Below are positions 52,040 to 61,367 of a stretch of DNA of 64,000 nt, piece after piece. Numbering within the stretch: position 1 is the first letter of the stretch; every line of letters starts with the position of its first letter. The stretch lies in the NCBI GenBank assembly GCA_002708905.1, contig PAPM01000037.1:248001-312000 (forward strand). The letters are read 5' to 3'. The notes under the pieces were generated by a model. The model saw only the letters and a program-made list of their open reading frames with translations. It had not been told where the DNA came from and ran no database searches. The translations under genes were made by a program, and so were the position numbers. The stretch is from Pseudomonadales bacterium. Lineage in GTDB: Bacteria; Pseudomonadota; Gammaproteobacteria; Pseudomonadales; Ketobacteraceae.

Positions 52040-54283
52040 ATGACCCAGCCTATGGATTTTGAAGGCATTGAACGCCTTCCCCTCAAAGAATACACCGAAC
52101 GCGCTTACCTCGATTATTCCATGTACGTCATCCTGGACCGGGCCTTGCCCAGTCTGGGGGATGGTCTGAAGCCGGTGCAGCGGCGCATCATTTACGCCAT
52201 GTCTGAGCTGGGCCTGAAAGCCAGTTCCAAACATAAGAAATCCGCCCGTACGGTGGGTGACGTGCTGGGTAAATACCATCCTCATGGGGACAGCGCCTGC
52301 TATGAAGCCATGGTGCTGATGGCGCAACCGTTCTCCTACCGCTATCCGTTGGTGGATGGGCAGGGTAACTGGGGCTCACCGGATGATCCGAAATCCTTCG
52401 CCGCCATGCGTTATACCGAATCGCGCCTGGCGCCCTATGCCGATGTGTTGCTGGGGGAGTTGGGTCAGGGCACGGTGGAATGGCAGCCCAACTTTGACGG
52501 CTCCCTGGATGAGCCGGTGGTATTGCCGTCCCGGCTGCCCAATGTGTTGCTGAACGGTGCCATGGGTATTGCGGTGGGCATGTCCACGGATATTCCGCCC
52601 CATAACCTGCGGGAAGTGGGGGAAGCCTGTATCAAGTTGCTGGAAGATCCCGGTTGTTCCGTGGACGACCTCTGCGACATCGTGCAGGGCCCGGACTTTC
52701 CCACCAATGCGGAAATCATCACACCCCGCAACGACATCATCAAAATGTATGTCACCGGCCGCGGCTCTCTGCGCATGCGCGCCCGTTACCAGATGGAAGA
52801 CGGTGATGTGATTGTGACGGCACTGCCGCACCAGGTATCCGGCAGTAAGATCCTGGAACAGATCGCCGACCAGATGAACAAGAAAAAGCTGCCCATGGTC
52901 AGCGATCTGCGGGACGAATCGGACCACGAAAATCCCACCCGCCTGGTGATTACGCCCCGTTCCAACCGCATTGATGTGGAACAGCTGATGAATCACCTGT
53001 TTGCCACTACGGATCTGGAGCGTACCTATCGCGTCAATATGAACGTGATTGGTAACGATGGCCGTCCGGGGGTGAAAGGCCTGCACGATATGTTGTCGGA
53101 ATGGCTGGAGTTCCGGATCACCACGGTGCGCCGTCGTCTGCAGTATCGCCTGGATAAAGTGCTGGATCGGTTGCATATCCTGGAAGGCTTGTTGATTGCC
53201 TACCTCAATATCGATGAGGTGATTCACATCATCCGCACCGAGGATGAACCCAAACCGGTGATGATGGAACGCTTTGGACTTTCCGATATTCAGGCAGAAG
53301 CCATTCTCAATATTCGCCTGCGTAATTTGGCGAAACTGGAAGAATTCAAGATCCGTGGTGAGCAGGATGATTTGGAGGCCGAGCGCAAAAAGCTGGAAGC
53401 CATCCTCAATTCCAATGCCAAGCTGAAAAAAGAAATTGTCAAAGAAATCCGTGAAGACATGGACAAGTATGGCGATGACCGTCGCTCTCCCATTGTCATG
53501 CGCGGAGAAGCCAAGGCCATGGACGAAACCGAACTGGTCTCCGCCGATCCGGTTACTGTAGTGCTGTCGAAAAAAGGCTGGGTGCGGGCGGCCAAAGGTC
53601 ATGATGTGGATGTGGTGGGCTTGAGCTACAAGGCCGGTGATGAGTACAGGGCTTCGGCCCTGGGTAAATCCAATCAGAACGCACTCTTTATCGACAGCAC
53701 CGGGCGCAGTTATGCGTTGCCGGCCCATACCCTGCCGTCGGCAAGAGGTCAGGGCGAACCCCTTTCCGCGCGTTTGTCGCCGCCTTCCGGTGCCACCTTT
53801 GATGCCGTGTTAATGGGTTCCGACAGTCAGAAAATTTTGGTGGCCAGTGATGCCGGTTATGGTTTTATCGGCAAGCTGGAAGACGCCCAGACCCGCAACA
53901 AGAATGGTAAGGCCTTTATCAATCTGCCCAAAGGCAGTCGCGTGTTGCAACCCAAGCCTGTGACAGACCCGGATAATCAATATGTGGTGGCCGTCACCAA
54001 TGAAGGCCGCATGCTGATGTTCCCGGTGTCAGAGCTGCCGGAGCTGGCAAAAGGTAAGGGTAACAAGATCGTCAGTATTCCCGGTGCCCGTGTGGAAAGC
54101 CGGGAAGAATATGTCATCGACATTGTTGTGCTCGGCCAGGAAAATCAACTGAAGATTTTTGCCGGCAAGCGCCATATCGGGCTGAAATTTTCTGATCTGG
54201 AACACTATCTGGGTGAACGCGGACGGCGCGGTAATAAGCTGCCCCGTGGCTTCCAGAAAGTGGATTCCATCGAAGTGGTGTGA
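52040..54283 (+). CDS. parC: DNA topoisomerase IV subunit A (ParC)
   Basis: A 747-residue ParC, which with ParE decatenates daughter chromosomes. The breakage domain has the active-site Tyr in [13 protein letters not shown] near residue 121. The quinolone-pocket segment reads [15 protein letters not shown], with Ser and Glu at the positions equivalent to E. coli 80 and 84, the sensitive type. The C-terminal beta-pinwheel has the usual degenerate blades ([34 protein letters not shown]). parE is not adjacent. Start ATG follows a weak site. It ends 32 bp before the stop of the convergent fadE gene, with a perfect hairpin in between. Confidence 0.96.
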   Translation: MTQPMDFEGIERLPLKEYTERAYLDYSMYVILDRALPSLGDGLKPVQRRIIYAMSELGLKASSKHKKSARTVGDVLGKYHPHGDSACYEAMVLMAQPFSYRYPLVDGQGNWGSPDDPKSFAAMRYTESRLAPYADVLLGELGQGTVEWQPNFDGSLDEPVVLPSRLPNVLLNGAMGIAVGMSTDIPPHNLREVGEACIKLLEDPGCSVDDLCDIVQGPDFPTNAEIITPRNDIIKMYVTGRGSLRMRARYQMEDGDVIVTALPHQVSGSKILEQIADQMNKKKLPMVSDLRDESDHENPTRLVITPRSNRIDVEQLMNHLFATTDLERTYRVNMNVIGNDGRPGVKGLHDMLSEWLEFRITTVRRRLQYRLDKVLDRLHILEGLLIAYLNIDEVIHIIRTEDEPKPVMMERFGLSDIQAEAILNIRLRNLAKLEEFKIRGEQDDLEAERKKLEAILNSNAKLKKEIVKEIREDMDKYGDDRRSPIVMRGEAKAMDETELVSADPVTVVLSKKGWVRAAKGHDVDVVGLSYKAGDEYRASALGKSNQNALFIDSTGRSYALPAHTLPSARGQGEPLSARLSPPSGATFDAVLMGSDSQKILVASDAGYGFIGKLEDAQTRNKNGKAFINLPKGSRVLQPKPVTDPDNQYVVAVTNEGRMLMFPVSELPELAKGKGNKIVSIPGARVESREEYVIDIVVLGQENQLKIFAGKRHIGLKFSDLEHYLGERGRRGNKLPRGFQKVDSIEVV

Positions 54284-54300
54284 TGGTTTAAGCGGCGGTG

Positions 54301-54333
54301 AATACAAGAGGCGGTTAGCCCGCCTCTTGTATT
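54301..54333. terminator. Perfect 14-bp stem hairpin at the parC/fadE convergence
   Basis: AATACAAGAGGCGG (54301-54314) pairs exactly with CCGCCTCTTGTATT (54320-54333) across a 5-nt loop. The fadE stop codon lies in the loop, so the stem includes the last 5 codons of fadE. No T-run follows, but the stem is strong and could stop or stabilise both convergent transcripts. Confidence 0.6.
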
Positions 54334-56825
54334 GAGTCCTGCTTTGTCGAGCCCGGTGTTTTGGTTTCGTTTGCCGCCGATCCGGTTGCCAGTTCTTCCG
54401 GCATGAACGTATCCACCCGCAACGCGTTGTAGATCGCTGACATCGCACTGTCCAGCTCCAATATTTCATCCTTGTCCAGGACGCCGTTTTCCTCGGCCCA
54501 TTCCATTTTCAATTCCCGTTGCCGCTCCAACAACATTTCAAGATCCTTGATTTCCTCCGTGTCGCCGGCGGCCTTGATGGCCGCATGGAGTTTGTCCTGC
54601 AGGGGTTGGGTTTGTTGTTGCAGGTTGAAGGCATGCAGCACCAGACCGACCGCATCGTCAGCACTGTCCGTGTGGTAGATGCCCTGGGTCAGGCTGTCGC
54701 GTACTTCACCGGGTGTGGTAATGGTGCGCGCCACTGCTGCGCCCAATTCATCGGCGGGTGGTGTCAGACGCAAACCAAGCGGGAACACCAAGAGCCTTAA
54801 CAGCGGGCGCAGGCTGCGCACCGGATAATTGGCGATGACATCATTCATAGAGCGCTGCACATCATAGAGGCAACGTTGCAGTGCCCAGTCCACCAACAAC
54901 CGTTCCTGATCCGGGTAGCCACGGTCATGGAACAGTTTAATCACCGCCGATGCGTAATAGAGGCTCACCAGGCTGTCTGCCATGCGTCCGGACAAACGTT
55001 CACGGGCTTTCAGGTTGCCGCCGATGACCGCCAGACTGACGTCGGTTAACAGCGCCAGGGCTGCGGAGAACCGATTCAGTCGGCGATAGTACCGTTGTAG
55101 TCCACCCTCAGTGGGAACCCGGCTCAAGGTACCGAAGCTGATGGCCAGCAGCGGACTGCGCAGGCTGTTGCTGAGTGCGTGGGACAGGTGCCCAAAGAAA
55201 GCCTGGTCAAACTGGCGGGTGGCTTCGCTGCCGGGTTCCGCCGACGCGGCCTCTATTTCCTGGATTAAATACGGATGACAGCGAATGGCGCCTTGGCCGA
55301 ACACCATCAGGCTGCGGGTCAGTATGTTCGCTCCCTCCACGGTAATGCTGATGGGCAGGGACTGGTAAACCCGGGCCAGGAAATTACGTGGTCCGGCAAT
55401 CACCGCCCGGCCTGCCACGATATCCATGGCGTGGTTGACGGTATCCCGCATCAATTCCGTATTGCGGTATTTCAACAACGCGGAGGGAATGGCCGGCTTG
55501 ATGCCCCGGTCCAGCATGGCGGCCGTCAGGCGCCGGGCGGCGTCCATCATATAGGTGTTGCCGGCGATGGGCTCCAAGGCTTCCTGTACGCCTTCAAAGT
55601 CAGCAATGGAGCGGCCAAACTGTTGGCGGATTGCTGCATAGGCGCCGGTGGTGAGGCAACAGTGTTTGCCGGCACCTGTGCTCAGGGCCGGCAGGGAAAT
55701 AGCTCGGCCCACCGACAGGCATTCCAGCAGCATCACCCAGCCCTGACCAATCATCTCCTGTCCGCCGATGATTTGATCCATGGGGATGAACACATCTTCG
55801 CCCCAGGTAGGACCGTTCATGAAGGCCTGGTTCATCGGCAGGTGTCGATCACCATGGTGCACGCCGGGGGTGTCTGCCGGAACCAGCACGCAGGTGACCC
55901 CCAGGTCCTTTTCACCCCCCAGCAAACCGTTTGGATCTTCCACCTTGATGGCCAGGCCGATCAGGGTGGCCACCGGGGCCAGGGTAATGTAGCGCTTGTT
56001 CCAACTCAGCTTCAGACCCAAGGTGGTTTTGCCCTGCCACTTTCCCTTGCTGACTACACCCAGGTCGGGAATGGCTCCCGCATCGGAACCGGCCAGGGCG
56101 GAGGTCAGTGCAAAGCAGGGCACTTCCTCACCCCGGGCCAGCCGTGGCAGGTAATGCTGCTTCTGTGTGTCGGTGCCGTAGTGTTGCAGTAATTCGGCCG
56201 GTCCCAGGGAGTTGGGTACCATGACGGTGACGGCGGCACTGACACTGCGGCTGGACACCTTCATGACGATCTCGGAATGGGCTGCGGCGGAAAATCCTTT
56301 ACCACCGTATTGCTTATCGATCACCAGTCCGAAAAAGCCCTGCTCGCGAATGAATTGCCACACGGCCGGTGGTAAATCCCGTAATTCATGGGTGATATTC
56401 CAGTCGTCGAGCATTTCGCACAGTTGGTTTACCGGCCCGTTGATGAACTGCTGTTCCTCTGCGCTCAACTCGAAGGAGCGGGATTGCAGCAGGGTGTGCC
56501 ATTGCGGCCGGCCGGAGAACAGTTGCGCATCCCAGTCCACATCACCTGACTCCAGGGCCTGCTGTTCGGTGGCGGAGAGGGTGGGTAAGCTGTTGCGTAC
56601 CAATTCAAGAATGCGGCTGCTCATGCGCATGCGTAGCGGGTTGGGGATGATCAGCACAGCGGTAACAGCCAGCACCAGCAGGGCAGGCAGGATGGCCCAA
56701 ACACTCCACTGGTGCCACCAGCTGCCGATCACACCCGCCGCTGTAAGGGATGCCAACGTGATCCAACGATCACTGCGCAGGTACAATGCGCCCAGGGCAG
56801 CGATGGCCATCAGTAATACCGACAT
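54315..56825 (-). CDS. fadE: Membrane-anchored acyl-CoA dehydrogenase FadE
   Basis: An 836-residue enzyme of the FadE type, about twice the size of classical acyl-CoA dehydrogenases. The N-terminal 75 residues hold two or three hydrophobic helices (MSVLLMAIAALGALYL, WAILPALLVLAVTAVLII) for membrane attachment. The dehydrogenase domain spans about 85-560 (GFFGLVIDKQYGGKGFSAAAH, CFALTSALAGSDAGAI, VEGANILTRSLMVFGQGAIR), followed by the FadE-specific C-terminal domain (560-780). It oxidises long-chain acyl-CoA in beta-oxidation. AAGGAGAATAAT precedes the ATG. It is a second dehydrogenase beside the 607-residue one at 14-16 kb. Confidence 0.93.
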   Translation of the reverse strand: MSVLLMAIAALGALYLRSDRWITLASLTAAGVIGSWWHQWSVWAILPALLVLAVTAVLIIPNPLRMRMSSRILELVRNSLPTLSATEQQALESGDVDWDAQLFSGRPQWHTLLQSRSFELSAEEQQFINGPVNQLCEMLDDWNITHELRDLPPAVWQFIREQGFFGLVIDKQYGGKGFSAAAHSEIVMKVSSRSVSAAVTVMVPNSLGPAELLQHYGTDTQKQHYLPRLARGEEVPCFALTSALAGSDAGAIPDLGVVSKGKWQGKTTLGLKLSWNKRYITLAPVATLIGLAIKVEDPNGLLGGEKDLGVTCVLVPADTPGVHHGDRHLPMNQAFMNGPTWGEDVFIPMDQIIGGQEMIGQGWVMLLECLSVGRAISLPALSTGAGKHCCLTTGAYAAIRQQFGRSIADFEGVQEALEPIAGNTYMMDAARRLTAAMLDRGIKPAIPSALLKYRNTELMRDTVNHAMDIVAGRAVIAGPRNFLARVYQSLPISITVEGANILTRSLMVFGQGAIRCHPYLIQEIEAASAEPGSEATRQFDQAFFGHLSHALSNSLRSPLLAISFGTLSRVPTEGGLQRYYRRLNRFSAALALLTDVSLAVIGGNLKARERLSGRMADSLVSLYYASAVIKLFHDRGYPDQERLLVDWALQRCLYDVQRSMNDVIANYPVRSLRPLLRLLVFPLGLRLTPPADELGAAVARTITTPGEVRDSLTQGIYHTDSADDAVGLVLHAFNLQQQTQPLQDKLHAAIKAAGDTEEIKDLEMLLERQRELKMEWAEENGVLDKDEILELDSAMSAIYNALRVDTFMPEELATGSAANETKTPGSTKQDSIQEAG

Positions 56826-56917
56826 ATTATTCTCCTTATGTTGAGAAGTGCCCGTTGAGAAGTGCCTGCTGAGTTGCTACTTGCAGGCGCGCCACAGAGT
56901 TGTGCCGCCTCCGGGCT

Positions 56918-57271
56918 TCAGGTAGCGCTCGTTAAATTGCGTTGGAACTGGATACTGCACAGCCGCAATTCGTTCGCCAGGGCAAAGAAAGTGGATGCAT
57001 CCTCATCTTCTTTGGCTACATCCATGGCGTGGTTGGAGGCTTGCTCCAGGCGTTTGATCACGCGCACGCTTTTGTCGTGCTCAACCGGCTTGCGTTCAAT
57101 GGCTCTGGCCTTCAGTTCACCGCAGATGGTTTCGAGCCTTTCCTGCAGCAGCGGATCGTCCTCCAACAGGGGATGAAATCGCTCAATTACTTGATCCAGT
57201 TGCAGGAACGCGGCACCGAACAGTTCCGGTTCCAGGTGTTTGGCGGGTTGGTTTTTACGGGAGTAATGCAT
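56918..57271 (-). CDS. Small helical cytosolic protein, function unknown
   Basis: A 117-residue protein. The ATG at 57271 is chosen: AGGAGGAAT lies 6-8 bp upstream. It is alpha-helical throughout (FGAAFLQLDQVIERFHPLL, RLETICGELKARAIERKPV, RVIKRLEQASNHAMDVAKED) and lacks signal or membrane segments. It lies leftward just upstream of fadE (same strand, 92 bp), so it may be cotranscribed with it. No family recognised; a role as accessory or stress-response protein is unproven. Confidence 0.65.
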   Translation of the reverse strand: MHYSRKNQPAKHLEPELFGAAFLQLDQVIERFHPLLEDDPLLQERLETICGELKARAIERKPVEHDKSVRVIKRLEQASNHAMDVAKEDEDASTFFALANELRLCSIQFQRNLTSAT

Positions 57272-57539
57272 TCGATTCCTCCTGCGTCTGATCTTGGTGT
57301 TTTGTATGAAAAATCGTCTAATACTGATCATGTCAGCCGTATTCAAGTAACAGGGTAAATTTTATTTACTCTCAAACTTTCAAATAGTTACCTTGCTTTT
57401 GGCAGGGTGGTCGACTTTACATACAGGGCATCCTGTGTTCAGGTTGATGTACTGATTAAATCGAATCGAGGATAAATTTGTTGTGGGACTTTGCGCCCGC
57501 AACATAAAAATTCCATAAAAACCGAGAGAGGTGCTCTCC

Positions 57540-58298
57540 ATGCTACAGTCTAATCCCCGTGTATTAGTTGTTGACCCGGAGCCTCAAATCAGAAAGATGC
57601 TCGCTGCGGCATTGGCTGGCCAGGACTACCAGGTGTTGGTGGCGGAAAGCGCTACTGAAGCTCTGCGCTTGGCCGGGTTGTACCAGCCTGATGCGGTGCT
57701 GCTGGAATCGGTGCTGGAAAATGATGACGGGCTGGTGTTGATCGATTCACTGCGTGAGTGGACCCGAACGCCGATTCTGGTGTTGTCTGAGCAGGATGAT
57801 CCGCAGCATATCGTCACCTGCCTGCAACGGGGTGCCAATGATTTCGTCGCCAAGCCTTTCAACATGCAGGTTTTGCTGGCCCGGCTTGAAGTCGCCCTGC
57901 GGGATCATGTAGTGCAGGAGGAGGGTGACAGTACGCTGACCTGTGGCGACATCGAAGTGGATCTGTTGCGCCACGAGGCCAGGAAGCAGGATGTGGTACT
58001 GGAGCTCTCGCCACGTGAGTATGAGCTACTGAGTTATCTGATTCGTAATAAGGGCAACATGCTCACCCACCGGCAGTTGCTGAAAGCCCTGTGGGGCGAA
58101 GCCCATGCCCATGACCGTCAGTATCTCCGTGTCTATATCAAGCAGTTGCGACACAAGATTGAACCCGACCCGCATCAACCGGAGTACATCATCACCGAAA
58201 CCGGAGTAGGTTACCGTATGGATGAGCCCGGTAAGTTCAATAGCATCTCAAGGCTGGCCTCATCAAAGTGCCGCTTGCCGACGAAGGCGATCGCATGA
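57540..58298 (+). CDS. OmpR/PhoB-type regulator with Glu at the phosphoacceptor site
   Basis: A 252-residue KdpE-like regulator. The receiver (1-120) has VLVVDPEPQIRK, the switch Ser in ILVLSEQDD and the Lys in FVAKPFN, but the phosphoacceptor strand reads AVLLESVLENDDG, placing Glu56 where Asp is expected. The winged helix (about 128-225) has ELSPREYELLSYLIRNKGNM and RVYIKQLRHKIEPDPHQP. A Glu there often mimics the phosphorylated state, so it may act without a kinase; none is adjacent. ATG at 57540 with AGAGAGG upstream. Its last 29 codons overlap the convergent lipoprotein gene by 88 bp and form an odd tail (FNSISRLASSKCRLP). Confidence 0.85.
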   Translation: MLQSNPRVLVVDPEPQIRKMLAAALAGQDYQVLVAESATEALRLAGLYQPDAVLLESVLENDDGLVLIDSLREWTRTPILVLSEQDDPQHIVTCLQRGANDFVAKPFNMQVLLARLEVALRDHVVQEEGDSTLTCGDIEVDLLRHEARKQDVVLELSPREYELLSYLIRNKGNMLTHRQLLKALWGEAHAHDRQYLRVYIKQLRHKIEPDPHQPEYIITETGVGYRMDEPGKFNSISRLASSKCRLPTKAIA

Positions 58299-59701
58299 TT
58301 ACCCTGTTGTCGCATGGCACCGGCATTTTCAACCCCTAAAGGCCAGAGGAAATACCGCTCCCGGCGTTCGGATTCCGCGATCAGTCCGTCGCTATCGAAC
58401 CAGCTGCGATAACCCCCTTTCGCAGTGAACACCGGCAACGATCTTAATTGGTCGTAATTGGCCAGGTCGTAGGAATAGGTTGCGACGGAAGGCTGCAGAT
58501 TACGGCGACTGACCTGCACCAGATAGTGAGTGCCGGATGCCAGAGTCAGTTGCACATTACCATCCTGTGAAGTCTGTTTGGAGCGCAATGGGCTGCTAAA
58601 AAACAGGATGGGTTCAGGACTGTCCGATTGATCCAGTGCAAAAACCGTTGCATGCAGCGGCGAATCAACCGGCACATGGACGCTATGGTAACAACCGCAG
58701 GGATGAATGCTGTCGTACATCAGAACAGAGCCATCCGTATTCAGGGTGACGCGCCACACCAGACCGTCCAGTTTGCCGCCGTACCAATCATCCGCAGTGG
58801 GCTTGGGGCGTGCACTGAACCACAGGGTGTAATTCAGTTGCAACAAGATCCGGTCGTGGTAGCGCATGTAGCTGGGGTAGGTGTAAACCACCGGCCGTCG
58901 ATAATCGATTTGACGCACCGGTTGGCCCTGTTGTTCGCTCCAGGTGGCCGCACCCGGAAGATCGGCGTCACTCTTATGGGCGATTTTGTAGTGGGGGGCA
59001 TGCGCTTCTATGACGGCCTGCAAGCGTTCTGCCGGCAAATCAGGTACACCCAGCGCGTTTTCCTGGTAAGCGCTCGTCAGCCATTCCTGTACCGGCGGGG
59101 TGGAAACCCTGTCCTTCGGTTGATAAACATTGGCAGTGCCCTCGATGCCCGTGAATGTCTCAATGTGCTGTCGCATCTCATCCTGATACTCTGCGATCGA
59201 GCCCTCGGCGCCGTATTTAATGAGGGCATAAAATCCAAAGAATCGTAGCCAGTCGTTGTAGCTGTCTTCCACTTCAAGATCGGCATTCGTTACCGGCTGC
59301 TCCATGCTGTGGGCAAACAGCCGCTCAGAACAGTCCGTCCTGAACGTTTCGAACGCCAGCGTATTACGGACGTCGCCGGGAAGGTTGCGCCATTCCAGTT
59401 CGAGGCTGGACATGCCCAGCTGATGCAGTCGGTGACGCCATTGCTGCTCCTGAGTGGGTGTCAGATTTTGAAAGCGAAAGCTGGACCAGAAGCGGTTGGT
59501 TCGATAGGTGGGAAAGCCCGGCACCGATTGATACTGGGCGTCCCGGGTTTGGTGCTCGTCAACGGCACTCTTTATTTGAGCCAATTGTTGTTCGCATTGT
59601 GCCAGTGGCGTGTCTACCTGTTTGGGTGTCAGGCTGCAGCCGAATAGAAAAAGCCAGCTACCGGCAATGCTGATGGACAGTAATGCTTGAGTGGTTTTCA
59701 T
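58211..59701 (-). CDS. Large lipoprotein in an acyltransferase operon, function unknown
   Basis: A 496-residue lipoprotein. Lipobox LFLFGC (Cys near residue 22). The mature part has WSSFRFQNLTP, HRLHQLGMSSLELEW, the region RRPVVYTYPSYMRYHDRILLQ and DGSVLMYDSIHPCGCYHSVH with a Cys pair, which might bind metal. No family assigned. ATG at 59701 has AGGAG 5 bp upstream; an ATG at 59704 is too close to it. Its start overlaps the START-domain gene by about 44 bp and it is the last gene of the PA4642-PlsC-START-lipoprotein unit. A lipid-related envelope role is inferred from context only. Confidence 0.72.
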   Translation of the reverse strand: MKTTQALLSISIAGSWLFLFGCSLTPKQVDTPLAQCEQQLAQIKSAVDEHQTRDAQYQSVPGFPTYRTNRFWSSFRFQNLTPTQEQQWRHRLHQLGMSSLELEWRNLPGDVRNTLAFETFRTDCSERLFAHSMEQPVTNADLEVEDSYNDWLRFFGFYALIKYGAEGSIAEYQDEMRQHIETFTGIEGTANVYQPKDRVSTPPVQEWLTSAYQENALGVPDLPAERLQAVIEAHAPHYKIAHKSDADLPGAATWSEQQGQPVRQIDYRRPVVYTYPSYMRYHDRILLQLNYTLWFSARPKPTADDWYGGKLDGLVWRVTLNTDGSVLMYDSIHPCGCYHSVHVPVDSPLHATVFALDQSDSPEPILFFSSPLRSKQTSQDGNVQLTLASGTHYLVQVSRRNLQPSVATYSYDLANYDQLRSLPVFTAKGGYRSWFDSDGLIAESERRERYFLWPLGVENAGAMRQQGNHAIAFVGKRHFDEASLEMLLNLPGSSIR

Positions 59702-60335
59702 CATTGCTCCTGTAATTCCGATAATGGGTTTCGCTCCATTGTTTCAGGTTCAGCAGCGCTTCCCGGGCCAGGTCCCGATTGCTCTTGTTGACCAACCACT
59801 GGGGAATCATGCCACCCCAGCGACTGCCGGATTCATACCGCACATGCGTTTTACAATCGGCTAACGCCGTCAGCAACCAGTAGCCTTCAGCCTGTTCAAT
59901 TCGTAAATAACCTGGTTGCTTCGGAACGGCTTCGGGCTGATTGACCATATCAATCCTGAGTTGCGCAGGCGGTAAGGTGGTGACATCAAAACGGGTAATG
60001 GCATCCCGGGGGCGAAATGGCCAGCGGGTGACGGTGCGAAACTGAACCAGTGTCTGTGACGGCGCAGGGTGTTTCAGGACGCGTACATCCTGGCTATAGG
60101 GCAACCAGTCCCGTTGCCGGTCGGCATCCTGCAGCATGGCCAGTAAAGGGAAGATCGGCACCTGTAGCGTGATCTCCCCCCGTACCATGTCATAGGGTCG
60201 ATCCGGGCTCTGGGGATCGACCCACAATGCGACGGTTTGCCCGCTTGGCGTGCGTGGCTCCCAGTTTTCCGCAATAACCGTGTTAAGCCACAGGCTGGCG
60301 ATTATCAGTAAAACCCTGCTGCAGACAGGCATCAT
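59658..60335 (-). CDS. START-domain lipid-binding protein, periplasmic
   Basis: A 225-residue exported protein. Signal peptide MMPVCSRVLLIIASLWLNTVIA-E, then a START/SRPBCC fold: YDMVRGEITLQVPIFPLLAML, DADRQRDWLPYSQDVRVL, LVQFRTVTRWPFRPRDAIT, LRIEQAEGYWLLTALAD. START folds enclose a hydrophobic cavity for lipids or sterols. It overlaps plsC by 53 bp and the lipoprotein by about 44 bp, so the three are translated together. Given the acyltransferase next to it, a role in lipid handling in the periplasm is likely; the ligand is unknown. Confidence 0.85.
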   Translation of the reverse strand: MMPVCSRVLLIIASLWLNTVIAENWEPRTPSGQTVALWVDPQSPDRPYDMVRGEITLQVPIFPLLAMLQDADRQRDWLPYSQDVRVLKHPAPSQTLVQFRTVTRWPFRPRDAITRFDVTTLPPAQLRIDMVNQPEAVPKQPGYLRIEQAEGYWLLTALADCKTHVRYESGSRWGGMIPQWLVNKSNRDLAREALLNLKQWSETHYRNYRSNDENHSSITVHQHCR

Positions 60336-61011
60336 AACGTTGTTTCATCTCATCGGCGGCTTGCTGTAAATCCAACTCAGCAGGAATGTAGCTCGGCTCC
60401 AGTACGCTAACATAAACTGGCCCCGGCTGCAGACGACTGGAGCGCGGGGGCAGTCGCGTACCACTGTTATGTATTACGATTGGAATGACCGGTAAGTTGC
60501 AGTGTTGGGCAATGGCAAATGCACCCAGACGAAAGGCACCGGTAGAGCCGTGCTGGATGCGGGTGCCCTCCGGCGCGATCACGATTGAGAAGCCTTGTTT
60601 CACCGAACGCTCTGCTTGGGGCAGCAGTTGTTCCTTCCAGCCGGCGCCCCGCTTGATGAACAGATTGCCACTGAGGCGGAGCAGTGGACCCAATAAGGGA
60701 TTGCGCCCCAATTCCTCTTTGGCGATACCGGTCACGGGATGTTGCAGCAGGGAGGCGACAATCACCGGGTCCAGCCCGCTTTGGTGATTGAACAGGATGA
60801 CGGCTGGCGCGGCAGACAGATATTCACGCTGGCGGCAGATACCCGGGGTGCCTGCCAGTGCCGGACCGAGCCGGCCGACAATACGGGCCATGGACAGCAC
60901 AATCTGCTGTTGCGGGCGACCTGCCAGCTTGAGGAGGGCGCCCCAGGCAATGGCACTCAACGCCGGTACCAGCAGGGCGATGACCAGTTGGAGCTGTCTC
61001 AGAGGCCCCAT
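60283..61011 (-). CDS. Lysophospholipid acyltransferase, PlsC family
   Basis: A 242-residue inner-membrane acyltransferase. The N-terminal helix (LVIALLVPALSAIAWGALL) anchors it. Motif I is VILFNHQSGLDPV (His and Asp, the catalytic pair), motif II is GNLFIKRGAGWKEQ, motif III is IVIAPEGTRIQHG, and motif IV is LPVIPIVIHNSG. It should transfer an acyl chain to lysophosphatidic acid or a related lipid. It is not called plsC because extra paralogues of this family with other substrates are common. GGAGCC precedes the ATG; 12 bp after the PA4642 gene. Confidence 0.9.
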   Translation of the reverse strand: MGPLRQLQLVIALLVPALSAIAWGALLKLAGRPQQQIVLSMARIVGRLGPALAGTPGICRQREYLSAAPAVILFNHQSGLDPVIVASLLQHPVTGIAKEELGRNPLLGPLLRLSGNLFIKRGAGWKEQLLPQAERSVKQGFSIVIAPEGTRIQHGSTGAFRLGAFAIAQHCNLPVIPIVIHNSGTRLPPRSSRLQPGPVYVSVLEPSYIPAELDLQQAADEMKQRYDACLQQGFTDNRQPVA

Positions 61012-61023
61012 GGCCGGGGCTCC

Positions 61024-61317
61024 TTACTGGGCGCCGTGCTTCTTCAGAACGTCAACGTAACCGGGCTGGTTGCCGTGCTGGGCAGCAATCTGGGCCAGGG
61101 TCCGGCCTTGAGGATCGGTGGCGTTGACGTTGCGACCCTGGGCCACAAACATTGCGAGAAACTGGTCGAAATATTCCACTGGTAAGCCGCGATAGGCTTT
61201 GGTCAAAACGTGAAAATCGGCATCTTCGTCGCCTGTGGGTTGCATCTCCAGGAAACGGGCCACTTGGGTGGCATCCAGTTCTTCACCGATAACCTTCTGT
61301 TTGTCTTTGCTCGACAT
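61024..61317 (-). CDS. PA4642-family small protein (ankyrin-like)
   Basis: A 97-residue protein. The start at 61317 (MSSKDKQKVIGEELDA) follows GAAGAGAG; upstream in-frame codons would give a non-family leader. Segments VARFLEMQPTGDEDADFHVL, AYRGLPVEYFDQFLAMFV and NVNATDPQGRTLAQIAAQHG match the PA4642 family, whose C-terminal half resembles ankyrin repeats. Function unknown. It begins the PA4642-PlsC-START-lipoprotein unit. Confidence 0.85.
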   Translation of the reverse strand: MSSKDKQKVIGEELDATQVARFLEMQPTGDEDADFHVLTKAYRGLPVEYFDQFLAMFVAQGRNVNATDPQGRTLAQIAAQHGNQPGYVDVLKKHGAQ

Positions 61318-61367
61318 GACGATACTCTCTTCAATTGCAGGGCAATGCTCGGCCGCGCATGGTACCA

